Shown here: piece after piece, positions 1-5,622 of the stretch | Layout of the letters: every line of letters starts with the position of its first letter | Position numbering within the stretch: position 1 is the first letter of the stretch | Origin: JANLSE01 sp038214135 | Lineage (GTDB): Bacteria > Chloroflexota > Chloroflexia > Chloroflexales > Roseiflexaceae | Assembly (NCBI GenBank): GCA_038214135.1 | Contig: JBBQSD010000211.1 | Span: 1-7,163, forward strand | Length of the DNA: 7,163 nucleotides | Direction of reading: 5' to 3' | The notes under the pieces: generated by a model | What the model was told of the DNA's origin: nothing | Seen by the model: the letters and a program-made list of their open reading frames with translations, nothing else | Database searches by the model: none | Position numbers and translations under genes: made by a program

Positions 1-428
1 TCACGGCTGATCCCCAGAATTGCGCCATTCAAGAAGACATTCTCGCGCCCGGTGAACTCGGGATTAAAGCCGCTGCCAAGCTCCAGCAATGCTGCGACTC
101 GCCCGCGTACTACAACCTCGCCCTCGGTCGGTGCAAGCGTCCCTGCAATCATCTGCAGCAGTGTGCTCTTACCGCTGCCATTGCGCCCAATGATGCCAAC
201 GGTTTCGCCCCTGCGCACGTCCAGGGACACATGGCGCACCGCCCAAAATTCGTGGCCATAGTTCCTGCCAAAGCGCCACATGAGCATCTGCTTGAGCCGA
301 TCCTGTGGCTTCTCGTAGATTCGATACATCTTGCCGACATCACGCACACTGATTACAACCTCGCGATCAGCAGGTGTGAACGGTGCAGGCAACGGTTCGG
401 CTATTTCAGTTATTGGTTCAGAAATCAT
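1..428 (-). CDS. wzt: Polysaccharide ABC exporter ATP-binding protein, Wzt/TagH type (3' part outside window)
   Basis: This is the nucleotide-binding subunit expected to power export of a lipid-linked polysaccharide together with the permease at 1229-2080. Only the first 142 codons are present; the frame runs open off the left edge. Seen in the translation: an N-terminal extension of about 25 residues, a core starting near VVISVRDVGKMYRIYEKP, the Walker A motif GRNGSGKST at residues 81-89, and ALLELGSGFNPEFTGREN at 113-130. This last segment is characteristic of the Wzt/KpsT/TagH family rather than of generic importers. The Q-loop-to-Walker B half and any C-terminal carbohydrate-binding domain lie outside the window. 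The ATG at 428-426 overlaps the HEPN stop as ATGA; the nearest purine-rich stretch (GGGA) is about 12 bases upstream, so translational coupling is likely. A hand count over positions 1-240 gives about 61% GC, the highest in the operon. Confidence 0.93.
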   Translation of the reverse strand, partial: MISEPITEIAEPLPAPFTPADREVVISVRDVGKMYRIYEKPQDRLKQMLMWRFGRNYGHEFWAVRHVSLDVRRGETVGIIGRNGSGKSTLLQMIAGTLAPTEGEVVVRGRVAALLELGSGFNPEFTGRENVFLNGAILGISR

Positions 429-835
429 GGTGTATGAGTATCCCATTGCTCTGCAACAGCAACAAATTGGGCAAAATCACGCAGTGCTGGCCCAATACTC
501 TGATGCAAAATAACATAATCTATTGTCTCATACATATGCACCAGAATATTACGCATCCCAGCTGCTTGCTGAAGGCGTAGCGCTAATTCGCTAGCGAGTA
601 ACCCTTCTTGCCCAGCTAATCGAAACGCCTCTCGATAGGAAGACGGCGTAATATTGCGTTCAGCTAGTATATGAAACACGAGATCGCTGGCAACCCCAAC
701 CATAAGTTCAAAGATTCGTTCAATTGCATAGTGTTGCGCCTCGACTTCCGCTTGCGTTGCATGCTCGAAAGCATACAAATCTCGTACTAACTGGCGCAGC
801 AATGCTAGCTTGCGTACCAATACATCACGAGGCAT
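425..835 (-). CDS. hepT: HEPN-domain toxin, HepT-like (DUF86), partner of the MNT protein
   Basis: The 136-residue all-alpha protein carries the HEPN RNase signature RNILVHMY: Arg95, His100 and Tyr102, matching Rx4HxY. In characterised HepT toxins the R and H are the RNase residues, and the tyrosine is the target of AMP addition by the partner MntA. Those roles are family knowledge, not tested here. The chosen start is ATG at 835, because GAGGA lies 8 bases upstream; an in-frame ATG at 853 would add six residues but lacks this spacing. The gene overlaps the MNT gene by 11 bases and ends in an ATGA overlap with the exporter ATPase. The motif is intact, so the toxin looks functional. Hand-counted GC for 481-840 is about 47%, clearly below the ATPase. 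The unusual point is its place between the two exporter subunits. Confidence 0.9.
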   Translation of the reverse strand: MPRDVLVRKLALLRQLVRDLYAFEHATQAEVEAQHYAIERIFELMVGVASDLVFHILAERNITPSSYREAFRLAGQEGLLASELALRLQQAAGMRNILVHMYETIDYVILHQSIGPALRDFAQFVAVAEQWDTHTP

Positions 836-1232
836 GGCGAATATCCTCAGCATAGCGCCGAAGCGATTCGGCTAGGCCACGCCGAAATGGAAGCGCATCG
901 TTATATAAATGCCATAACCGTGCTCGCTCATTCGCCCAGATTTCTGGCTGCGCTTCGTAGATCAAACGCCCGTCACGCGCAATCTCCCATCCCAACACGG
1001 GATCAGTCTGTTCAGATAAAAACACCAAGCTTACATCCGTATTGAGAAGCGTCTCGATAGCATTCTGCCATACCAGTCGCTCAAGCGGAGCAATCTGATC
1101 GGTCAATCTGATCGCGAGGTCGTAATCGCTGGTTGCCATTGCACTGCCACGAGCACGTGAGCCAAACAACACACACAGTCGTACTGGCTGATTGGAACAC
1201 CAGGCTGCAAGCTGTTGTAGAGCAGTACTCAT
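825..1232 (-). CDS. mntA: MNT-family nucleotidyltransferase antitoxin, MntA-like
   Basis: This 135-residue minimal nucleotidyltransferase has the polymerase-beta-fold active site: VLFGSRARGS with Gly24-Ser25, then exactly ten residues to Asp36-Tyr-Asp38 (GSx10DxD), and a third acidic residue in NTDVSLVFL (Asp66). In studied MNT/HEPN pairs this enzyme neutralises the HEPN RNase by adding AMP units to its Rx4HxY tyrosine. That function is inferred here from motifs and pairing. The start chosen is ATG at 1232-1230: it forms an ATGA overlap with the permease stop, has GGA 6 bases upstream, and gives a normal family length. A longer frame opening at 1349 would add 39 residues that lie entirely within the permease gene and do not look like the family. 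Order is antitoxin first, toxin second. Confidence 0.9.
   Translation of the reverse strand: MSTALQQLAAWCSNQPVRLCVLFGSRARGSAMATSDYDLAIRLTDQIAPLERLVWQNAIETLLNTDVSLVFLSEQTDPVLGWEIARDGRLIYEAQPEIWANERARLWHLYNDALPFRRGLAESLRRYAEDIRHAS
844..848 (-). promoter_or_regulatory. Ribosome binding site that fixes the HEPN start
   Basis: GAGGA on the minus strand sits 8 bases before the ATG at 835-833, inside the end of the MNT gene. It favours the 835 start over the upstream in-frame ATG at 853. Confidence 0.6.
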
Positions 1233-2080
1233 ATCACATCCGCAAAGGCTTTTTTGGTCTGCATAAACCATGCATACCCGAGCACCATAATTACACCCGT
1301 GACGATAATCCACATCACCAAACCACGCCAACTTGGCATCTGGCCCCACAACAATACCCGCCGGAAGTTCTCGACGACCGGTGCCATTGGGTTGAACAGG
1401 ATGACCGTGCGGATTGGCTCGGGGATGGCCTCAATCGAGTAGAAGATCGGGGTGAAGAAGAACATGGCCTGCATGATTAACCCAATCGCCTGGTTGACAT
1501 CACGGATGAACACGCCAAGGCTGGACAGGAACCACATGAGGCCTAGGCTCAGAAAGATCGCCGGCAATAACACCACCGGCAGTAGCACTATTGTCCAAGG
1601 AATGCTGCCAGTAAAGATCAGTTCGGCACCAAGCAGCACGATCAGGCTAATACCCATATGAAAGAATCCAGCTCCCATCGCGCTGACTGGCAGGATTTCG
1701 AGGGGGAATACAACCTTTTTCACATAATTGGGAACAGCAACCACCAACGTTGGTGCCTTGCTCACACATTCACTAAAGAAGGTGAAGGCGGTTAGCCCGG
1801 CAAAAATGATGATCGCAAACTCGCCGAGCCCATCGCTGCGCGCCTGTGGCCAGCGTGCCTTCAGAACAACACCAAACACAAATGTGTAGATCGCCAGCAT
1901 AAATAATGGGTTCGCCAACGACCAGATCAGGCCCAGAAACGAGCCGCGATAGCGCCCCTCGACATCGCGCCGAGTGAATTGTGCGATTAAATCGCGATAC
2001 CGCCACAGGCTTCGCACCAGCACCAGTGGATTGAATAGGCGGAGGCCGCGGAGCGCATGTGTGCTCATGACTATCGTCAT
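1229..2080 (-). CDS. wzm: Polysaccharide ABC-2 exporter permease, Wzm/TagG type
   Basis: This 283-residue integral membrane protein is the membrane subunit of an ABC-2 polysaccharide or teichoic-acid exporter. Family motifs visible in order are RRDVEGRYRGSFLGLIWSL (37-55), VFPLEILP (124-131), LGVFIRDVNQ (188-197), FFTPIFYSIEAIP (208-220) and NPMAP (230-234). Six hydrophobic segments can be placed near residues 50-73, 87-105, 133-157, 162-187, 198-216 and 253-273, the usual topology and length. The start at 2080 is preferred for length, with ATG at 2068 (residue 5) as an alternative; neither has a strong Shine-Dalgarno. It is the first gene of the exporter operon, with a near-consensus promoter about 100 bases upstream. 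Its stop overlaps the MNT start as ATGA. The substrate is not identifiable from sequence. Confidence 0.93.
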   Translation of the reverse strand: MTIVMSTHALRGLRLFNPLVLVRSLWRYRDLIAQFTRRDVEGRYRGSFLGLIWSLANPLFMLAIYTFVFGVVLKARWPQARSDGLGEFAIIIFAGLTAFTFFSECVSKAPTLVVAVPNYVKKVVFPLEILPVSAMGAGFFHMGISLIVLLGAELIFTGSIPWTIVLLPVVLLPAIFLSLGLMWFLSSLGVFIRDVNQAIGLIMQAMFFFTPIFYSIEAIPEPIRTVILFNPMAPVVENFRRVLLWGQMPSWRGLVMWIIVTGVIMVLGYAWFMQTKKAFADVI

Positions 2081-2179
2081 TATCTACCAAACCCTTGATC
2101 ATGATGCACCGAATAGCGCACAGAATCAGGGCCATTCCTCAATCGCTATGTCTTCATTGAACTGAACGTTCGGGACGGG

Positions 2180-2208
2180 ATTATACCATGCCTCCTACCC
2201 CCATGCAA
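2180..2208 (-). promoter_or_regulatory. Sigma-70-type promoter for the exporter operon
   Basis: Reading leftward, TTGCAT (2208-2203) is followed after exactly 17 bases by TATAAT (2185-2180), so the start site would be near 2173. This leaves a leader of roughly 93 bases before the permease ATG. The -35 and spacer lie within the flanking repeat, while the -10 lies just outside it. The -10 is perfect, and the -35 matches the TTGACA consensus at four of six positions. Confidence 0.7.
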
Positions 2209-2237
2209 CCGTATATGTGAAACAAATCACAGATTGA
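2186..2237. repeat. Direct repeat flanking the secreted-protein gene, copy 1
   Basis: This 52-bp segment matches 5572-5622 in the same orientation with two substitutions and one single-base gap. It contains a CRP-type palindrome and, on the minus strand, the -35 and spacer of the exporter promoter. Similarity stops abruptly at both ends. It lies 135 bases before the secreted-protein gene. Confidence 0.9.
2216..2231. promoter_or_regulatory. CRP/FNR-family operator-like palindrome, copy 1
   Basis: TGTGAAACAAATCACA has perfect TGTGA and TCACA half-sites separated by 6 bases, the classic CRP site pattern. Its centre is about 50 bases upstream of the inferred exporter start site. That is close to one helical turn from the standard -41.5 and -61.5 positions, so it could activate the exporter operon. 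It is also 140 bases from the start codon of the divergent gene and could act there. No CRP-family gene is in the window, so the regulator is unknown. Confidence 0.55.
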
Positions 2238-2264
2238 GCAATTAGCAGTTGTGTGATGTGTACA

Positions 2265-2292
2265 TTGAGAGGATGTAAGCATAACGCATATT
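2265..2292 (+). promoter_or_regulatory. Possible promoter of the ELWxxDGT gene
   Basis: TTGAGA (2265-2270) is followed after 16 bases by CATATT (2287-2292). The -35 matches at five of six positions, but the -10 is only moderate (four of six). A start near 2299 would give a leader of about 70 bases. In AT-rich DNA such matches arise by chance, so this is tentative. Confidence 0.3.
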
Positions 2293-2316
2293 TCAACGCA
2301 AACGAATAAAATATGC
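2286..2316. repeat. Inverted repeat in the leader of the ELWxxDGT gene
   Basis: GCATATTT (2286-2293) and AAATATGC (2309-2316) are perfect 8-bp arms with a 15-base centre. Arm centres are 23 bp apart, about two helical turns. The left arm overlaps the tentative -10, so an operator or an mRNA hairpin are both possible. Confidence 0.4.
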
Positions 2317-2371
2317 TCGATCACTTTCAACCTGAGCTTACTACCAAATTAGATCAGTAAAGGAGTGGCAG

Positions 2372-5300
2372 ATGCGTAGTGTAAAAGGGTATACATATAA
2401 CCACCGCGCCTTAATATGTCAGCCTGCTTGGTTGCTACTAATCATCCTTGTACTCTCTCCTGCGCTGGTTATACATCCTGTATCGGCGGCTAGTACGGTT
2501 CATTTGCTGAAGGATATTAATACCACAGCTTCACAACAGCCTGGCTCTAGTTCATCTTCCTTCATCGGGCTTGAATCAACAACCTTCTTTCTCGCAAGCG
2601 ACCATCGCAACGGGCAGGAATTATGGAGGACTGATGGTACTACAGCTGGCACCAACATCGTACGAGACATTCTCCCTGGTGCTATAAGCTCATACCCCCA
2701 ATCACTCACTGTACTAAACTCCATGTTGCTGTTTGCCGCTAACAATGGATCTCATGGCTATGAACTGTGGAAGACAGATTCGAGTGGTGCCAGCGCAACA
2801 CTGGTTAAGGATATTTATCCTGGCGTTGTTGGATCACACCCTGAGTACTTAACTGTGTTAGGAAACACAGGATTTTTTATCGCTAATGATGGCTATGAGC
2901 TGTGGAAGACTGATGGTACAGACGCCGGAACAGCGTTTGTCAAGAACATCTGGCCAAATCCCAGCACCAGCCTGAGTAGTTTGATTAGCGCCGGTAATAA
3001 ACTCTTCTTTATTGCAGATAGTGGAACAAGCCACTCGCTTTGGACGAGCGATGGTACAACTAATGGCACCCTGATGATCAAGGATATCACACAACACGCC
3101 TTGTGCTGTTCAGCCTCTACGCTACTAACTCCTATGAATAATACTGTGTTCTTCAATGCAGATGACGGGCCTCTCCAAAACGCGCTGTGGAAGACTGATG
3201 GTACACTCGCTGGCACGACAGTAGTCAGCGATGTGCAGGTCACCCCAAACAGCACGCGCGCTGTCATAGGTGACACACTCTTCTTTGTTGGTATCACCAA
3301 TTCCCAAGGAGCTGGGCTGTGGAAGACTGATGGCACACCGTCGGGCACAATAATTGTATTTAATCAATCCATCATACCGCCTGTTGGAAGCCCATTTCCT
3401 GAGCATCTGACGGTTTTAGGGAACAATCTGTTCTTCACATTTGGCTATAGCTTAATGAAGAGCAATGGTACATCTGCGGGCACAACCGTGATTGCTAATA
3501 CCATTGTTGGGGATAGGAGCGCAATCTGGATGGCGGCAGGTGATGTGCTTTTTTTCGTGGGTAGCGATGATGGAAAGAATTATGAGCTATGGCGTAGCGA
3601 TGGCACAACAGCCGGAACAACAATCATTAAGGATATTAACTCTGCGCCAGGGATGAGCTCACATCCAACTTCGCTGCGGGTGGTGGGATCAAGGCTCTAC
3701 TTCACGGCCGATGACGGAATCCACGGCTCCGAGCCGTGGTCAAGCGACGGAACCAATATCGGAACGCAAATACTGAAGGATATCAACATTGATGTTGGTA
3801 GCTCATCCATTGATAACGTACGAAAGATTGGCAATACTTTATTCTTCGCAACCGATGACGGTATCCATGGCAATGAACTGTGGAAAACCGATGGCACATC
3901 TGCGGGAACAGTGCTTGTTGCTGATATCAACGCGACAATACCCTCCACCAGCTCGTTTCCATCCCAGCTTACACCATGGGGGGATTTCCTCTTCTTTAGT
4001 GCCAACGACGGTATACACGGTAATGCTCTGTGGAAAACCGATGGGACGGCAGCAGGAACTCTGATGCTGAAAGCCTCTCCTGCGACAGGGCCGAGTGAAC
4101 TACAGTATTTGACTGTTACCGGAAACACACTCTTTTTTGCTGCGGACGATGGCATGCATGGCACCGAACTCTGGAAAAGTGATGGGACAAGCGCCGGGAC
4201 AGAAATAGTCAAAGATATCAACCCTCTTTCAGCTAGCGCTAATCCGCATGCGTTTTACGCTTTTTCAAACACGCTATTCTTTATTGCCGATGATGGTGCA
4301 GGCTGGTTACAACTATGGAAGAGTGATGGAACCACAACTGGTACAGTGATGGTAAAGAGTTTCGCCCGTATGTCTACCTCTAGCTCTACGCTTACTAATC
4401 AGATACCCATAGGGAGCACATTGTTCTTCGTGTTAGGCAGCTACCTAGAAGGCCGCGAACTATGGAAAACGGATGGCACTAGTTCTGGCACATCGCTTGT
4501 CAAAATTATCAATCCGACCAGCTTCTTGGGAGAATACCCATGGAGGTTGCTGGTCGTGAATAATAGCCTGTTCTTTGCAGCCAATGACAGCACAAGTTGG
4601 GGGATTTGGAAAAGCGATGGTACGACAAGCGGAACCACCCTCATCAAATCGGTGAATCTTGCCCATAGTGACCTTGCTCAGATGGGGAACTCGCTATTCT
4701 TTTTTGCCGATGACCGAAACGGTAGCGCACTCTGGAAAAGTGATGGAACGCCTGATGGGACGATTCCAATCCAAAATGTCAGCCCCGCCTCCGCTACATA
4801 TAGCTACGACATATCAAGGGCATCGATGATAGTAAGTGCTCATGGCATATTCTTCTCGGGGTTTGACGCGGCCTATGGTACGGAACTCTGGTTTAGTGAT
4901 GGCACGACTGCTGGAACGATCATGCTGCGCGATATTGCACCTGGCTCTGATGGATCAATTCCAACGTACATTACGCCACTCTCAGGAGGTGGGGTTATAT
5001 TTGCCGCCTCAGATGGTTTCAGCGGAATGCAGCCTTGGGTATCCAATGGCACGCCATCCGGCACACAGAAACTAGCTTTCGCCTCCAGCGGACTAACCAC
5101 CAATCCCAGCCAATTCAATGGAGTAGCGGATAAGATAGTTTTTACTGCGGACAATACGACCCTTGGCATCGAGCCATTTGTCATCACGCGATCAGATCTG
5201 AATCTCTTTGCACCAATAGCATCTAACGGGCAGTTGGTAACTGTTCCCGATCTACCTATGCGTGGCCTGCTTGGCAGCACCGACATCGATGGGAATCCGC

Positions 5301-5512
5301 TGACATTCCGAATAATCACAAACGGGAGCAAAGGATCTGCAGCAATTTTGAACTCCACGAATGGGGCATTCGTTTATACTCCTAACCCCGGTATGCGAGG
5401 GTTAGATAGCTTCACATTCCAAGTTACTGATGGTTCGTTTGAATCGAATATTGCGACCGTAACAGTGATGATAGATCGGCTGATGTTGTTCTTTCCTTCT
5501 GTTATACATTGA
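2372..5512 (+). CDS. Secreted ELWxxDGT-repeat protein with C-terminal cadherin/Ig-like domain
   Basis: This 1046-residue protein is predicted to be exported. The N-terminus has basic residues, a hydrophobic core (AWLLLIILVLSPALVI) and a likely signal peptidase I site after PVSA at about residue 39. Residues 83-900 hold 18 copies of an ELWKTDGTxxGTxxVKDI-type motif about 47 residues apart. Each is usually preceded by LFFxADDG-like strands, suggesting repeated beta blades or sheets. A degenerate nineteenth copy (GIEPFVITRSD) follows. Residues 947-1035 resemble a Big_9/cadherin-like domain: APIASNG, TDIDGNPLTF, GAFVYTPNPG, DSFTFQVTDG and ATVTVMI are recognisable. The protein ends in RLMLFFPSVIH. 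The molecular role of ELWxxDGT proteins is not established; adhesion or a surface structure is a guess from secretion and repeats. The start is supported by AAAGGAG 6 bases upstream. The gene is opposite in strand to all neighbours and is bracketed by 51-bp direct repeats. Confidence 0.93.
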   Translation: MRSVKGYTYNHRALICQPAWLLLIILVLSPALVIHPVSAASTVHLLKDINTTASQQPGSSSSSFIGLESTTFFLASDHRNGQELWRTDGTTAGTNIVRDILPGAISSYPQSLTVLNSMLLFAANNGSHGYELWKTDSSGASATLVKDIYPGVVGSHPEYLTVLGNTGFFIANDGYELWKTDGTDAGTAFVKNIWPNPSTSLSSLISAGNKLFFIADSGTSHSLWTSDGTTNGTLMIKDITQHALCCSASTLLTPMNNTVFFNADDGPLQNALWKTDGTLAGTTVVSDVQVTPNSTRAVIGDTLFFVGITNSQGAGLWKTDGTPSGTIIVFNQSIIPPVGSPFPEHLTVLGNNLFFTFGYSLMKSNGTSAGTTVIANTIVGDRSAIWMAAGDVLFFVGSDDGKNYELWRSDGTTAGTTIIKDINSAPGMSSHPTSLRVVGSRLYFTADDGIHGSEPWSSDGTNIGTQILKDINIDVGSSSIDNVRKIGNTLFFATDDGIHGNELWKTDGTSAGTVLVADINATIPSTSSFPSQLTPWGDFLFFSANDGIHGNALWKTDGTAAGTLMLKASPATGPSELQYLTVTGNTLFFAADDGMHGTELWKSDGTSAGTEIVKDINPLSASANPHAFYAFSNTLFFIADDGAGWLQLWKSDGTTTGTVMVKSFARMSTSSSTLTNQIPIGSTLFFVLGSYLEGRELWKTDGTSSGTSLVKIINPTSFLGEYPWRLLVVNNSLFFAANDSTSWGIWKSDGTTSGTTLIKSVNLAHSDLAQMGNSLFFFADDRNGSALWKSDGTPDGTIPIQNVSPASATYSYDISRASMIVSAHGIFFSGFDAAYGTELWFSDGTTAGTIMLRDIAPGSDGSIPTYITPLSGGGVIFAASDGFSGMQPWVSNGTPSGTQKLAFASSGLTTNPSQFNGVADKIVFTADNTTLGIEPFVITRSDLNLFAPIASNGQLVTVPDLPMRGLLGSTDIDGNPLTFRIITNGSKGSAAILNSTNGAFVYTPNPGMRGLDSFTFQVTDGSFESNIATVTVMIDRLMLFFPSVIH
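2618..5067 (+). repeat. In-gene array of 18 ELWxxDGT motif repeats
   Basis: The motif recurs on average every 142 bases or so. Most copies are diverged in DNA, but some stay almost identical: the 20-mer CTGTGGAAGACTGATGGTAC occurs at 2900-2919 and again at 3185-3204, and with one change at 3317-3336. The seventh copy (SLMKSNGT), ninth (EPWSSDGT) and last (QPWVSNGT) are the most altered. Confidence 0.9.
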
Positions 5513-5611
5513 ACGCAGTGTGGCATAATCGGTGGCCTTACTTTCAAGAAGGATCGCAGAGATTTACTGCGCCATGCCTCCTACCCCCACGCAACGTATC
5601 TGTGAAACAAA
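5513..5611. other. Convergent intergenic region
   Basis: These 99 bases lie between the ends of the rightward ELWxxDGT gene and the leftward dehydrogenase. A weak stem, CGCAG/CTGCG at 5555-5571 with a 7-base loop, has no T-run, so no standard terminator is called. The right half is flanking repeat copy 2. Confidence 0.5.
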
Positions 5612-5622
5612 TCACAGATTGA
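5572..5622. repeat. Direct repeat flanking the secreted-protein gene, copy 2
   Basis: This 51-bp copy of 2186-2237 begins 59 bases after the ELWxxDGT stop. Its last 11 bases are the final codons and stop of the dehydrogenase gene. On the minus strand it keeps the hexamer TTGCGT and the 17-base spacer. The position where copy 1 is followed by TATAAT reads CGCAGT here, so it should not be an active promoter. Confidence 0.9.
5601..5616. promoter_or_regulatory. CRP/FNR-family operator-like palindrome, copy 2
   Basis: The same TGTGAAACAAATCACA core as copy 1 is found here within a longer 22-bp palindrome, ATCTGTGA-N6-TCACAGAT (5598-5619). It covers the dehydrogenase stop codon at 5612-5614. With no -10 beside it, it may be a relic. 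As RNA it could also fold into an 8-bp hairpin at the mRNA end, but there is no U-run. Confidence 0.45.

Larger units (their letters stand above)
2081..2371. other. Divergent control region between exporter operon and secreted-protein gene
   Basis: This 291-base region separates the permease (leftward) from the ELWxxDGT gene (rightward). It holds the exporter promoter, a CRP-type site, one copy of the 51-bp flanking repeat, a possible rightward promoter, and an inverted repeat in the rightward leader. The segment 2081-2160 would be the exporter 5' untranslated region, and nothing coding or RNA-like was recognised in it. A good ribosome binding site, AAAGGAG at 2359-2365, lies 6 bases before the ATG at 2372. 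Confidence 0.7.

Noticed and set aside
836..853. Longer HEPN start at 853
   Set aside because: The GAGGA ribosome binding site is placed correctly for 835 and lies inside the extension.
1233..1349. Longer MNT start adding 39 residues
   Set aside because: The extension lies inside the permease gene and lacks family similarity; the ATGA overlap start at 1232 gives the normal length.
2186..2237. Insertion-sequence terminal repeats
   Set aside because: The two copies are direct rather than inverted, far longer than normal target duplications, and no transposase is encoded between them.
3697..4221. Minus-strand frames with repeated VPSVFHS motifs, here and elsewhere across 2500-5358
   Set aside because: The motif is the reverse complement of the codons for the ELWKTDGT repeats, so these frames are shadows of the repeat gene.
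5200..5225. Internal copy of the hydrophobic tail (NLFAPIASN)
   Set aside because: It reads better as the first strand of the cadherin-like domain, which begins with APIASNG.
5555..5571. Terminator between the convergent genes
   Set aside because: The stem is only 5 bp and no T-run follows on either strand.
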